Assembly (NCBI GenBank): GCA_030626025.1
Contig: DAOUPT010000014.1
Span: 1 to 64,000, forward strand
DNA length: 64,000 nucleotides
Reading direction: 5' to 3'
Source of the DNA: Anderseniella sp.
GTDB taxonomy: Bacteria > Pseudomonadota > Alphaproteobacteria > Rhizobiales > Aestuariivirgaceae
The notes under the pieces are model-generated. The model saw only the letters and a program-made list of their open reading frames with translations, had not been told where the DNA came from and did no database searches. Shown here piece after piece: positions 43,212 through 51,983 of the stretch. Position 1 is the first letter of the stretch; each line of letters begins with the position of its first letter. Position numbers and translations under genes: made by a program.

Positions 43212-43727
43212 TTATTGCCGGTTCAACCCGTTGAAGTTGGGGGTGGGGGTTGGGGGTGCCTCAATTCCCAATAACCCACGTTGGGGCGTATTGGAATTAC
43301 GACGGTTAGGGTTTCTGCTGGGCGACCTTGGCGGAACGGCAGATTGACCAAGCATCTGCTTCATTATTTCATAGGATTGCTTTGATTGTCTGCAAATTCT
43401 CGCCTGGTATTTAAACTTGGGCAGAATGCGCCTGTATGTCTTGCTAATCCGCTTCAAATTAGCACTTTCCCTTCTGAGGGCAGCTTTGGCACGCTCATAG
43501 CGTTGTCTGGCATTTGTCAAATCTTGTTGGCTTCTCCTGACAGCAACGGATTGTCTACGAGCTCTTGCGCATTCAATCCTGGCACCATTTCTGGCTTCGT
43601 TGAGATTTTCTCGCGTAACAGCTTGTGCTTGTTTGATCGATCCAAGAGTAATAGTTGTAAAAACTGCTAAAACAGAAAGAAAAAAAACTCCACCGTATGG
43701 AATGTTTAAATGGAATTTTGCAGACAT
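43212..43727 (-). CDS. Exported coiled-coil protein with Pro-rich tail
   Basis: This 171-residue protein has a signal peptide (GVFFLSVLAVFTTITLGS...AQA). A basic coiled coil follows (about 38-125: EARNGARIECARARRQSVAV, LRRESANLKRISKTY) with two Cys, then a Ser/Pro/Arg linker and the end TPTPNFNGLNRQ. That end recalls the FEGL tails of the next two genes. A shifted frame after the stop (43212-43142) encodes CNLVNGGFDWAYDNDCFG, which might be a lost or alternative C-terminus. No family recognised. Confidence 0.6.
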   Translation of the reverse strand: MSAKFHLNIPYGGVFFLSVLAVFTTITLGSIKQAQAVTRENLNEARNGARIECARARRQSVAVRRSQQDLTNARQRYERAKAALRRESANLKRISKTYRRILPKFKYQARICRQSKQSYEIMKQMLGQSAVPPRSPSRNPNRRNSNTPQRGLLGIEAPPTPTPNFNGLNRQ

Positions 43728-43794
43728 CGCGAATAACTCCTTACAGAATATTTGGTTTTATATTTGTTTCATATTGATTGCCGAGAATGCTGTT

Positions 43795-44169
43795 TTACTG
43801 AGGGTCCTCCAAACCTTCGAACAGGCCAGGCTGTAAAGGTGTAGTTTGCCTATTCGACCCACTCGGGTTTTTGGACGGACATCCAATTGACCACCTTTCG
43901 TTGGCGTATGAAATGGCCCACATTTCCGAAGGTATCTGCGGGCAAAGTTTTTGTAGCCGCGAGTAATTTGAATCAGTGGACTTGAAGTAAATCGTACATA
44001 TTCCGGTTTGGCGATTGTAGTCCATATTCTTACAGAAGCTTACGTCCTCACAAATTACCATACATGCGCCTGAGCTGAATTCACTGGTACGCAAGCTCTG
44101 GGCCTGTGCAACCACCGGCATTAGGAACAATACCGCTATCAATGCTGTTCTCACTTTTTTCTTTCCCAT
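43795..44169 (-). CDS. Exported PAN/Apple-like domain protein
   Basis: This 124-residue protein has a signal peptide (ALIAVLFLMPVVAQA). GACMVICEDVSFCKNMDYN followed by GICTIYFKS is a short PAN/Apple-like pattern with paired cysteines. A further Cys pair is in LCPQIP and IGCPSK. It ends in a polar linker and LFEGLEDPQ, shared with the neighbouring SH3-domain protein. It lies 9 bases after that gene on the same strand, so the two are cotranscribed. A ligand-binding role is inferred from the fold. Confidence 0.6.
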   Translation of the reverse strand: MGKKKVRTALIAVLFLMPVVAQAQSLRTSEFSSGACMVICEDVSFCKNMDYNRQTGICTIYFKSTDSNYSRLQKLCPQIPSEMWAISYANERWSIGCPSKNPSGSNRQTTPLQPGLFEGLEDPQ

Positions 44170-44178
44170 ATTCAGACT

Positions 44179-44826
44179 TTATTGCGGATCATCCAACCCT
44201 TCGAACATGTCGGCTGGCGGTGGTGTATTTGGCGCAGTGTTGTCCGACTGCGGGTTATTTGGTTGGTAGAAATTCGGGCTTGGAGTTGGTGCTGGTCTGG
44301 GGGCAACCCTCATGGTGGATGTGTCAGGAATGAGATACATCATGCTGGCCCAACCAACAATTCCTCGGTAGTTAATTTCACACCAATTGCCACGGCAAGG
44401 ACCAAGCATGCTAACGCCTCTGCCATAAGGTGGAATAGAACCTAATTTTCGCCCTCGGGCTGAGGGACGCGAGCGGATATAAAGAACATCCCAGCTAGCA
44501 ATTCCGGTGACGCGATGCGGCGTACTTCCTAACGCTTCGCGAACAAGAAAACGCTTACTGACCCAACCCGTCATATTTCGGTATTTTATCGGGCACCAAC
44601 CAGACCAACATGAACCAAGTATTCTTATTCCGTAACCACTGGGCGGAATTGAACCTATTTTCCTCCCTCGAACAGAGGGTTTTGACCGGATATTCAATAC
44701 GTCTGAACTCCGTACGCCATACACCCGATATGTCTCGGCCACAGCATCAACAGGTCCCAATAGGGACAAGGCTAAAAAGACGCCAACAGCCGCAAGAAAT
44801 CGGCAAAAGACAGAAGATATAACCAT
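44179..44826 (-). CDS. Exported protein with two bacterial SH3 domains
   Basis: This 215-residue protein has a signal peptide (LAAVGVFLALSLLGPVDAVA). Two SH3b domains follow (about 32-95 and 102-165), each with the pattern LNIRSKPS...GSIPPSG...WCPIKYR...GWVSKRFL. A Pro/Asn-rich linker and the tail MFEGLDDPQ end the protein. SH3b domains bind peptidoglycan or peptides. The tail matches the downstream PAN-like protein, so both may use it to reach the same partner. Confidence 0.8.
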   Translation of the reverse strand: MVISSVFCRFLAAVGVFLALSLLGPVDAVAETYRVYGVRSSDVLNIRSKPSVRGRKIGSIPPSGYGIRILGSCWSGWCPIKYRNMTGWVSKRFLVREALGSTPHRVTGIASWDVLYIRSRPSARGRKLGSIPPYGRGVSMLGPCRGNWCEINYRGIVGWASMMYLIPDTSTMRVAPRPAPTPSPNFYQPNNPQSDNTAPNTPPPADMFEGLDDPQ

Positions 44827-45060
44827 TTTTCATTTTATGTAACAGGTTACAAAGCCTTAGAAACTCTAATGAATAAATCCGCCCGTATTCAATATGAATT
44901 GACCTTGTTGATAATTGTTACAATTCCTTTGGAGTTAGAGTACACCCTTGGACCGCAGTCATATTAACATAGGTCAAATTCAGTTTAAGGTGCCGGGATC
45001 AGCACCTTTGATGCAATAACCCCGCCACCTAATTGGATCGTAATACCCTAGCCTTGCGAC

Positions 45061-45444
45061 TCAGTAATTGGTGGTCGGGAATGATCTGCGATGTTGCCGG
45101 AAAAAACGGGCACAAGTCGAGTTGCGTTCGCTTAAACCACGCTGGCAGCCGCATTGTATCCGTGTATATGTCTGGCAACTCCTGTACCCACGTCGATTAC
45201 GGACGCCAAACCGCCTAATCAAATCGCAGGCATGCGCGGTCCAATTACCATTTCTTTGACCCATTTTTTGGAAATTCCCACCGGGCATAACATACCAGGG
45301 ACCGTCCGGAAATCGCAGATCGTGAACAAATGTTGGCTGCCAATTGTTCGATCGACAAGGAGCGGCGTTTGCTGTCCCAAACGTCGTTAGAGAAAAGGCA
45401 GCGGCAACAACCGATACTAAGACCATTTTTCGAATTAACAACAC
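45061..45444 (-). CDS. Small exported Cys-rich protein, unknown
   Basis: This protein has 127 residues from a GTG at 45444 with AAGGAG nine bases before it. The signal peptide is VLVSVVAAAFSLTTFGTANA. The mature part is basic and aromatic with six Cys (APCRSNNW, HACDLIRR, SCQTYTRIQCGCQRG, TCARFF), which suggests three disulfides. I recognise no domain. It lies beside other small secreted genes. Confidence 0.6.
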   Translation of the reverse strand: MLLIRKMVLVSVVAAAFSLTTFGTANAAPCRSNNWQPTFVHDLRFPDGPWYVMPGGNFQKMGQRNGNWTAHACDLIRRFGVRNRRGYRSCQTYTRIQCGCQRGLSERNSTCARFFRQHRRSFPTTNY

Positions 45445-45589
45445 TTCTTGAACTCCTTTTTTTGGTTATTAGGAGCTTGGCCAAGCAGATGTGTTATTCT
45501 ACGCCTACAATTTCCGTTAAACGTTGATATGAGTCAAATTGGACTAATGCCTTTGAACAAATAACCTGCTTTTACTGTTCTAGCGGAAC

Positions 45590-46204
45590 GTGGTAACACG
45601 TCAAAAAGCCTTGGCTGCGTGTAAGGAAGAAATCGTGAGTGCTGACCAACAATCTCCAGATAATGAGTTTTCGGTATCGGGCGACACAGCCTTTTGGCGT
45701 GGCCTCAACGTAAGAGATACAGCAGATATATGTTACGTTGTTGCGGGGCGGTTTGGTGACACTGAGATAGCTGCAAATTCCACTTCTGGAGATTGGATGA
45801 TCCTTGACGAGCCATTGTTTTGGCATCGTGCAGACCGAACAGCCGCCTTAATCAACGAACGCTTCTTTAGCGACCTGATTGTGGTCGACCTGAGCAGTCT
45901 TGATACCAAGATAACAATCGGCCGCGTACACGCCGAATTACTAAGTGAAATGACTTGCGAACGGATCATACGCTTCCTTCTATTCTCAAGTATTTTACGT
46001 ACTTTTGTACATAGCCACTCAGAATTGCAGCTAACCGAGCGTATCGATGGAAGATTCCATCGGGAGCGATATAACGCCAGCCATTTCATTTACACGAGCC
46101 ATGAAATCCGTACTGACTATTCTTCCGAGGTGGAAATTGACACACAAAGCGGATCCATCTCAGTTGGCCCATGTAACAACCCAACTCAAGATGGAATTTC
46201 TTGA
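45590..46204 (+). CDS. Hypothetical protein, unusual composition
   Basis: The 204-codon frame starts with GTG and has no signal peptide or recognised domain. It contains protein-like stretches (DTAFWRGLNVRDTADICYVV, TSGDWMILDEPLF, RIIRFLLFSSILRTFVHSH). Codon use looks unlike the flanking core genes. It has no close neighbour on its strand and may be recently acquired. Confidence 0.45.
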   Translation: MVTRQKALAACKEEIVSADQQSPDNEFSVSGDTAFWRGLNVRDTADICYVVAGRFGDTEIAANSTSGDWMILDEPLFWHRADRTAALINERFFSDLIVVDLSSLDTKITIGRVHAELLSEMTCERIIRFLLFSSILRTFVHSHSELQLTERIDGRFHRERYNASHFIYTSHEIRTDYSSEVEIDTQSGSISVGPCNNPTQDGIS

Positions 46205-46226
46205 GCCAAAACAGAGCCACCACGTT

Positions 46227-46526
46227 TCATTTTGATTTGTGATTATTCACTTTGTTATTGTTATTCGTAAAACCGACCTTTTCTGCAAGTTTTGGGTAGT
46301 TCCGTTTTAGCCAATTACCAAATCTCACTGTCATCTTACGGCGCCAGCGGCGTACTGCCGGGATATCTATGGATAATATCGTCAGGCCCAAAGGAATCAT
46401 CCAAAAGCCAAGAATGGGCAGAAATCCCAGGATGCCGCCAATAATCAGCAAACCGCCAATGATCATACGGGCCAGTCTGCTGGCAGGTAAATTGTAGGTT
46501 CGTCCGGCGAAATTTATTTTTGACAT
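46227..46526 (-). CDS. Small two-helix membrane protein
   Basis: This protein has 99 residues from the ATG at 46526. A hairpin of two membrane helices (MIIGGLLIIGGILGFLPI, PILGFWMIPLGLTILSI) is followed by a basic segment RRWRRKMTVRFGNWLKRNYP, as in PGPGW-type small membrane proteins. The positive segment should face the cytoplasm. An N-terminal extension to 46679 would run into the tRNA-Asn gene and is not real. Confidence 0.75.
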   Translation of the reverse strand: MSKINFAGRTYNLPASRLARMIIGGLLIIGGILGFLPILGFWMIPLGLTILSIDIPAVRRWRRKMTVRFGNWLKRNYPKLAEKVGFTNNNNKVNNHKSK

Positions 46527-46652
46527 GCTGTATAAATTGGGAATTGATGTAAAACTTTGCAAGCGTTGTCGATATTTATAGAAAAATAAACAAATTTTTT
46601 GTAAAAAGGGCTTACATACTGGATAAACCTTTGCTATTAGGTTTTTAAATAT

Positions 46653-46728
46653 TCCCCGATAGCTCAGTTGGTAGAGCAAGCGGCTGTTAACCGCTTTGTC
46701 GCAAGTTCGAGTCTTGCTCGGGGAGCCA
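46653..46728 (+). tRNA. tRNA-Asn(GUU)
   Basis: The gene is 76 bases. TCCCCGA pairs with TCGGGGA, the anticodon loop CTGTTAA carries GTT, the T loop is TTCGAGT, and CCA is encoded. It stands alone with a terminator 8 bases later. Confidence 0.94.
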
Positions 46729-46735
46729 AATTCAT

Positions 46736-46767
46736 AAAAGGCAGTTCTTTATTGAGCTGCCTTTTTT
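46736..46767 (+). terminator. Rho-independent terminator of tRNA-Asn
   Basis: AAAAGGCAGTTC (46736-46747) pairs with GAGCTGCCTTTT (46754-46765), with one G-T pair, and T bases follow. The left arm is A-rich, so the same hairpin can stop the EamA gene coming from the right. Confidence 0.8.
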
Positions 46768-47639
46768 GGTTTTCCCACTTTGGTTTCACGCCAAATGGTA
46801 AAAGCAGAGGCGCTGATGATAACGGCTGCACCGATCAGGGTTTTGCTGTCAGGCCATTCTGAAAATATGAAAATGCCGATCAAACTGGCATAGATCAACT
46901 TGGTGTATTCCATGCCGGTAACAACACTGACCTCCCCTGCCCGATAAGCTTGCACACCCAGCCATTGGGCAACGACCGACACCGCGCCAATGGCGATGAG
47001 AATCAATAGACCTGTTGTATCAGGCGTCTGCCAGACGAAAAAACTTGGGATTGCCACAAGTAGGCCAACAAATATGGCCTGGTAGGACAGCAGCGTCACT
47101 GTACTTTCCGTTGATGTCAGAGCACGAACGCAGGTTACAGCGGTTGCAGCACCTGCAGCAGCGGCGATGGCGATTATAGCGTAATAACTGATGGCGCTAC
47201 CGGCATCGGGGCGCAACATTATCAACATGCCGAAAAACCCTACAACTATCGCAAAGACCCTACGCCAACCGACAGCTTCACCAAGAAAAATTGCTGCAAA
47301 AATTGTCACAAATAGTGTTTTGGTGAAAGAAAACGAGATTGCCGTTGCCAGCGGTAAATATGCGACAGCTGTAAAGCTGAGCGTCAAGGCTGCAAGCGCG
47401 CCGGACAAGCGCAGCACATGTAGTCCTGGCCTTTTGGTAATCAGGCTTTGCGGAAAATGTTTGAGGAGAAGAGGCAAGAGAAATATCAACATGACAGCTT
47501 GCCGAAACAACAAAATCTGCGCCACATGGTAATCTGTCGCTGCCAATTTTACCAAGGCAGTCACGACTGTAAACATTGCAGCCGCGGCCAGTGCAAATAT
47601 GGTTCCGCGAACATTACCGGGCAAATTGTTGAAGATCAT
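46749..47639 (-). CDS. EamA-family (DMT) transporter
   Basis: This 296-residue protein has ten membrane helices in two EamA repeats (about 10-145 and 155-290). It shows PLATAISFSFTKTLFVTIFA and GMEYTKLIYASLIGIFIFSEWP, both typical of the family, which exports amino acids or other metabolites. It lies downstream of the XRE regulator and metZ on the same strand, so it may be coregulated. The substrate is unknown. Confidence 0.88.
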   Translation of the reverse strand: MIFNNLPGNVRGTIFALAAAAMFTVVTALVKLAATDYHVAQILLFRQAVMLIFLLPLLLKHFPQSLITKRPGLHVLRLSGALAALTLSFTAVAYLPLATAISFSFTKTLFVTIFAAIFLGEAVGWRRVFAIVVGFFGMLIMLRPDAGSAISYYAIIAIAAAAGAATAVTCVRALTSTESTVTLLSYQAIFVGLLVAIPSFFVWQTPDTTGLLILIAIGAVSVVAQWLGVQAYRAGEVSVVTGMEYTKLIYASLIGIFIFSEWPDSKTLIGAAVIISASAFTIWRETKVGKPKKAAQ

Positions 47640-47648
47640 TTGTATGCT

Positions 47649-48236
47649 CTAACCGGCAATAGGCCTCATGATCAAGACCATTGTCGCATGGGCACCATTG
47701 GCACCAATGTTGGTAATGGTGTGGGCTTCATCGCCGCGATAACGAAGCGACTCGCCTTGTTTGATGTTTTTGGTTTCTTCACCACATTTCACCTGCAGTT
47801 CGCCCTCAAGAACATACAAATGTTCAATTGAACCAGGTTGATGGGGTTCGGACACCAGCATTCCGCCTTTTTGAGCGTGAAAATCGTACCATTGCACATG
47901 CTCAACAAGATTTAGCGGTCCGGCAATGGCCAGACGGCACAGGCCATCTTCGCTTTCCAATATCGGAATAGCAGATTTACTCTGGTGATCGATAAAGTTG
48001 GGGGTATCGTCTTGCCTTAAAACAACATCAACGGTTGTATCGAGCGCTTTCGAAAGGCGCTGGACCGTGCCAATTGTAGGATTGGTCTCGTTGCGCTCGA
48101 TCTGGGAGATAATTGATTTGGCAACGCCGGACTGCTCTGACAGATCACCGAGTGACATGTTATAGGCTTTGCGCAGGCGTTGAATGGCGTTGCCAAGGGC
48201 CGGGCCGACACCACCCTGTTTTTTTGATTTTGTCAT
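47649..48236 (-). CDS. XRE-family regulator with cupin domain
   Basis: This 195-residue protein has an N-terminal HTH (RLRKAYNMSLGDLSEQSGVAKSIISQIERNETNPTIGTVQRLSKAL) and a C-terminal cupin (about 110-195: LVSEPHQPGSIEHLYVLEGELQVKC, ESLRYRGDEAHTITNIG). Such proteins sense a small molecule and control nearby amino-acid genes. The ATG overlaps the metZ stop as ATGA, so it is translated with metZ and may control metZ and the EamA gene (inference). Confidence 0.88.
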   Translation of the reverse strand: MTKSKKQGGVGPALGNAIQRLRKAYNMSLGDLSEQSGVAKSIISQIERNETNPTIGTVQRLSKALDTTVDVVLRQDDTPNFIDHQSKSAIPILESEDGLCRLAIAGPLNLVEHVQWYDFHAQKGGMLVSEPHQPGSIEHLYVLEGELQVKCGEETKNIKQGESLRYRGDEAHTITNIGANGAHATMVLIMRPIAG

Positions 48237-49408
48237 GATGATATTGCCTGCTGCAGATCTTCTATTAGATCTTGTACATCTTCCAATCCGACTGATAACC
48301 GCAGCATACCATCAGTAATCCCCATTTCGGCACGCGCTTCTTGCCCGATGGCCCGGTGTGTGGTGCTTGCCGGATGCGTAATCAGCGATTTTGAATCACC
48401 AAGATTGTTTGAAATGTCGATGATCTCAAGTTTGCGCATCAGGTCAAAGGCTGCCTGTTTACCGCCGATAATTTCCATAGTGACCAAAGTGCCGCCCGCC
48501 GCCATTTGTTTTTTGCAAAGGCTGGCCTGCGGGTGCGACGGCAGACCGGGATAAAGAACCCCCGAAACACCGCTCATAGTTTCAAGCGCGGTAGCGATTT
48601 CCAGTGAAGCCTTAGATTGCGCCTCAACCCGTAATTTTATTGTCTCCAACCCTTTCAGCATCACCCAGGCATTAAATGGTGATAATGACGGGCCGGTGTG
48701 GCGCAGCATTGGTTTTAGCTTGTCTTCCTTGAATTCATCGCTGGAAAGTATCGCGCCACCGAGTACACGCCCCTGCCCGTCTATGTGTTTGGTGCCGGAA
48801 TAAACTACGATATCAGCGCCAAATTCCATTGGTTTTTGCAAAACTGGCGTGGCAAATACATTATCAATTACCAGAATAGAATTAGATTGATGAGCGATGT
48901 CGGCAACAGCTTTTATATCGATAATTTCCAATGTCGGATTGGATGGTGTTTCCATGAAAAAACAACGGGTTTGAGGTGTCACTGCCTCGCGCCAGGCTTT
49001 AAGGTCAGTGCCATCGACGAGCGTTGAGGTGATGCCAAAGCGTGGTAATATGTTGGTCACGATTTGATAACATGACCCAAATAATGCTTTGGCTGCTACG
49101 ATGTGGTCTCCCGCTTCCAGGTGAGATGACAGCGCGCCCCAAACTGCTGCCATACCGCTGGCGGTGCCGTAACATGCCTCTGCCCCCTCCAGAAGACGCA
49201 GACGCTCTTCAAACATTTCTACGGTCGGGTTGCCATAACGGCCATATACAAATCCGTCATCTTCGCCCTTAAAACGGCGTTCTGCGGTTTCTGCATCGTC
49301 ATAACAAAACCCCGAGGTTAAATATATCGCCTCAGAAGTTTCTCCGTGATGTGACCGCTCTGTACCACCACGCACCAGATTGGTTGCTTCTCGCCAGTTT
49401 TTAGTCAT
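48233..49408 (-). CDS. metZ: O-succinylhomoserine sulfhydrylase
   Basis: This protein has 391 residues from the ATG at 49408. It belongs to the Cys/Met metabolism PLP enzymes: YGRYGNPTVEMFEERL, TASGMAAVWGAL, and the PLP lysine in YSGTKHIDGQGRVLGG. The last motif is typical of MetZ rather than MetB or MetC. It makes homocysteine directly from O-succinylhomoserine and sulfide. A rhodanese gene ends 11 bases upstream and might help supply sulfur (inference). Confidence 0.9.
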   Translation of the reverse strand: MTKNWREATNLVRGGTERSHHGETSEAIYLTSGFCYDDAETAERRFKGEDDGFVYGRYGNPTVEMFEERLRLLEGAEACYGTASGMAAVWGALSSHLEAGDHIVAAKALFGSCYQIVTNILPRFGITSTLVDGTDLKAWREAVTPQTRCFFMETPSNPTLEIIDIKAVADIAHQSNSILVIDNVFATPVLQKPMEFGADIVVYSGTKHIDGQGRVLGGAILSSDEFKEDKLKPMLRHTGPSLSPFNAWVMLKGLETIKLRVEAQSKASLEIATALETMSGVSGVLYPGLPSHPQASLCKKQMAAGGTLVTMEIIGGKQAAFDLMRKLEIIDISNNLGDSKSLITHPASTTHRAIGQEARAEMGITDGMLRLSVGLEDVQDLIEDLQQAISS

Positions 49409-49419
49409 TTTTCTCTCTT

Positions 49420-49812
49420 TTATCCTTGCACCCACGGTAATCCGGCAACTTTCCAGCCGCCGATTGTACCGCGATGGCCAGCCTGATCCCTGTCGCCCTC
49501 AAATCCTTCAGCAACATTGTAACAGTTTTCGAATCCCGCTGCCGTTAACTCTGCTGCGGCACGGGCAGAGCGAACGCCTGATCGGCAAATTAGATAAATT
49601 GGTACATTAGCCGGTACGCCCAATGCCTTGATGGTATGAACAAAATCCGGGTTTTCCGGCGTCGGCGGCCATGATGCTTGTATCATGGCTTCCATCAACG
49701 GAATGCCAACATAGGTCCACTCTTGCGGGGTGCGGACATCGATTAGTACCGCATCGCGGTTTGATGAAAGCGCTTCATAGGCCTGTTTCGGACTGACGTC
49801 ACCTTGGTACAT
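49420..49812 (-). CDS. Rhodanese-like domain protein
   Basis: This protein has 130 residues from the ATG at 49812. AVLIDVRTPQEW is the N-terminal signature and YLICRSGVRSARAA the active-site loop (CRSGVRS). It ends GWKVAGLPWVQG. It is cytoplasmic, the first gene of a rhodanese-metZ-XRE unit, and 11 bases separate it from metZ. Sulfur donation to methionine synthesis is a reasonable guess. It is distinct from the other two rhodanese genes in the window. Confidence 0.88.
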   Translation of the reverse strand: MYQGDVSPKQAYEALSSNRDAVLIDVRTPQEWTYVGIPLMEAMIQASWPPTPENPDFVHTIKALGVPANVPIYLICRSGVRSARAAAELTAAGFENCYNVAEGFEGDRDQAGHRGTIGGWKVAGLPWVQG

Positions 49813-49835
49813 AATTTCCCTCGTTCTTTTTAACG

Positions 49836-49845
49836 AACGATCGTT
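49836..49845. promoter_or_regulatory. Candidate operator palindrome before the rhodanese-metZ unit
   Basis: AACGATCGTT is a perfect 10-bp palindrome inside GAACGATCGTTTC, 24 bases before the rhodanese start. It could be a regulator site. The spaced copies of TTTTGGCAAA at about 49877-49900 lie in the same divergent promoter region. Confidence 0.4.
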
Positions 49846-49984
49846 TCTAACAGCAAAACAGCCATGATTGCAATCAAATTTTGGCAAATTTTGGCAAATT
49901 CTCGCTGATTTACTCACCGCATTGACGTGGCTGGAAATTGCGGCGCAAAATAGCAAAACTATCGAATCACTGGGAGGCAACGAA

Positions 49985-51973
49985 ATGCGCAATAGACTGG
50001 TAGCTTTGGGACTCGTTTTAGGGTTGGTATTCAACCCGACTGCGTTATTGGCACAAGCGTTCAATGCCAGCCACCCGATGGATGCGCTGACACCAGGAGA
50101 GGTGCAACGGGCTGTACAACTTCTTAAGGCAGCTGGTCATGTGGATAAAGACACCCTTTATCCTATGGTAACTCTGTATGAGGCACCTAAAAAGGAAGTC
50201 CTTGCGTGGAAACCCGGCGGCAGTTTTACCCGCAAGGCTTTTGTCATTTCCCGACGCAACAACAAAACATTTGAAGCCGTAATCGACCTTACTGGCAACA
50301 AAATCAATTCCCACAAAGTTGTTCCCGGTGCTGAGCCAGCGATTTTGCAAAAAGAATGGAATTTGGCCCGTGACTTGACGTTTCAAGACCCACGCTGGCA
50401 AGCGGCAATGAAAAAACGTGGCATTACTTCGGATAAAGGCATTTTATGCACACCGCTGTCTGCCGGTTTTTTTGAAGATGACCCGAATGCCGGACGCCGC
50501 CTGCTTAAAGTGCCCTGCTACGATGGTCGTGACAGATTACACCCGACCATTGCCCGTGAAATCGAGGGGGTAATTGCGGTTGTAGATACCAATGCCGGTA
50601 AAGTTGTTGAAGTCATCGATACCGGCGAAATTGTACCGTCTCCCCCCACGCCCGAGGGCTATGGCAAGACCGCACCGAAGCTGGAAGCAAAATTACTGCC
50701 AGTAATCCTGGACTCTCCTTCAGGTACCAATATCAAGATCAAGGGTGCGGTAGAAGTGGAATGGCGCAATTGGTCGTTTCACATCAGGGCAGACCGCCGG
50801 GCCGGGGCAATTATGTCTTTGATAAAATTCAAGGACGGCGACAAGAAGCGATTGATTGCCTACCAGATGAACATCTCGGAAATGTTTGTGCCTTATATGG
50901 ACCCTGATCCGACGTGGAATTTCAGAACCTATCTGGATGCCGGTGAGTTCGGGCTGGGGTATCTGGTTTCCTCCTTGAAACCGGGCGTTGATTGCCCTGA
51001 AAGTGCATTTTTCGTTGATCTGCTTTATCCAAGTGACCGTGGCGGGGTTTTCAAGGCGCCGCGGGCTTTATGCATATTTGAACGTTCAGTGGGCGATCCG
51101 GCTTTCCGGCACTGGGACGTTACCAATAAGACCGTTGAAGGTGTGCCGGAAATAGAACTGGTGGTTCGCATGATGCCAACGGTTGGAAATTACGATTACA
51201 TTTCAGATTATATCTTTCAGTCGCGTGGTAATATCAAGGTGCGGGTTGGCGCATCCGGGTTTGTTGCCATCCGCTCGGCGAAATCGAAAAACATGGAATC
51301 ACCGACCGCCAAAAAGGATACCCGTTACGGAGCCCTGGTTGCGCCTTATACAGTAGCGCCCTATCACGACCACCACATCAATTATCGTATTGATCTTGAT
51401 GTGGACGGACAGAAAAACAATTTTGTCCGGGACTTTTTTACCCGGCAATCTCTGCCCAAATCAAACCGTCGTCGTGGCATCTGGACGCTGACTTCGTTAA
51501 TCCAGAAAACCGAAAGTCCGATTACCGCCTGCAAACCAGCTACAGATGGAGCGGCATGGCGAGTGGAAAACCAAAACAAGAAAACACCAATTCTGAAAAA
51601 CTACCCCAGTTATGAATTGATGCCCTGGCATACAACCACATCGCTGATGCCTCCGAACGACCCGGCCCAAACTCGAGCCCAATTCACCAGCAGCTCCCTG
51701 TGGATGACAAAATTCAAACCACGCGAACTATGGGCAGCCGGTGATTATCCCAATCTTTCCAAAACAGACACCGGCCTGCCAGTCTTTGCCGGTGATCGCG
51801 AAAGCATCGACAATGAAGATATCGTCCTGTGGTACAATGCAGCCTTTCACCACATCACCAGACCGGAAGACTTCCTGATCATGCCTACAATGTGGTTCGG
51901 CTTCACCCTGCGCCCGGTGCATTTCTTCGATCGTAATAAATCAGCCTTGCAGGACCCGGAATTTGCCAAATAA
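49985..51973 (+). CDS. Copper-containing primary amine oxidase
   Basis: This protein has 662 residues from the ATG at 49985 (GGGAGG upstream) with a signal peptide (LVALGLVLGLVFNPTALLAQA), so it is periplasmic. VGNYDYISDY carries the Tyr that becomes topaquinone. PYHDHHINYRIDLDVDG supplies two copper His and WYNAAFHHITRPED the third, with TMWFGFTLRPVHFFDRN after it. It oxidises primary amines to aldehyde, ammonia and peroxide. No TPQ-specific helper is needed. The length is normal. Confidence 0.92.
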   Translation: MRNRLVALGLVLGLVFNPTALLAQAFNASHPMDALTPGEVQRAVQLLKAAGHVDKDTLYPMVTLYEAPKKEVLAWKPGGSFTRKAFVISRRNNKTFEAVIDLTGNKINSHKVVPGAEPAILQKEWNLARDLTFQDPRWQAAMKKRGITSDKGILCTPLSAGFFEDDPNAGRRLLKVPCYDGRDRLHPTIAREIEGVIAVVDTNAGKVVEVIDTGEIVPSPPTPEGYGKTAPKLEAKLLPVILDSPSGTNIKIKGAVEVEWRNWSFHIRADRRAGAIMSLIKFKDGDKKRLIAYQMNISEMFVPYMDPDPTWNFRTYLDAGEFGLGYLVSSLKPGVDCPESAFFVDLLYPSDRGGVFKAPRALCIFERSVGDPAFRHWDVTNKTVEGVPEIELVVRMMPTVGNYDYISDYIFQSRGNIKVRVGASGFVAIRSAKSKNMESPTAKKDTRYGALVAPYTVAPYHDHHINYRIDLDVDGQKNNFVRDFFTRQSLPKSNRRRGIWTLTSLIQKTESPITACKPATDGAAWRVENQNKKTPILKNYPSYELMPWHTTTSLMPPNDPAQTRAQFTSSSLWMTKFKPRELWAAGDYPNLSKTDTGLPVFAGDRESIDNEDIVLWYNAAFHHITRPEDFLIMPTMWFGFTLRPVHFFDRNKSALQDPEFAK

Positions 51974-51983
51974 AGCTATTCGA

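Noticed and set aside
39951-46728. Second island between tRNA-Cys and tRNA-Asn
   Set aside because: The genes there are accessory-looking, but I found no integrase and no direct repeat of either tRNA 3' end.
49813-49984. SAM-II riboswitch before the rhodanese-metZ unit
   Set aside because: I compared the leader with the short SAM-II consensus and found neither the conserved pseudoknot bases nor the expected spacing.
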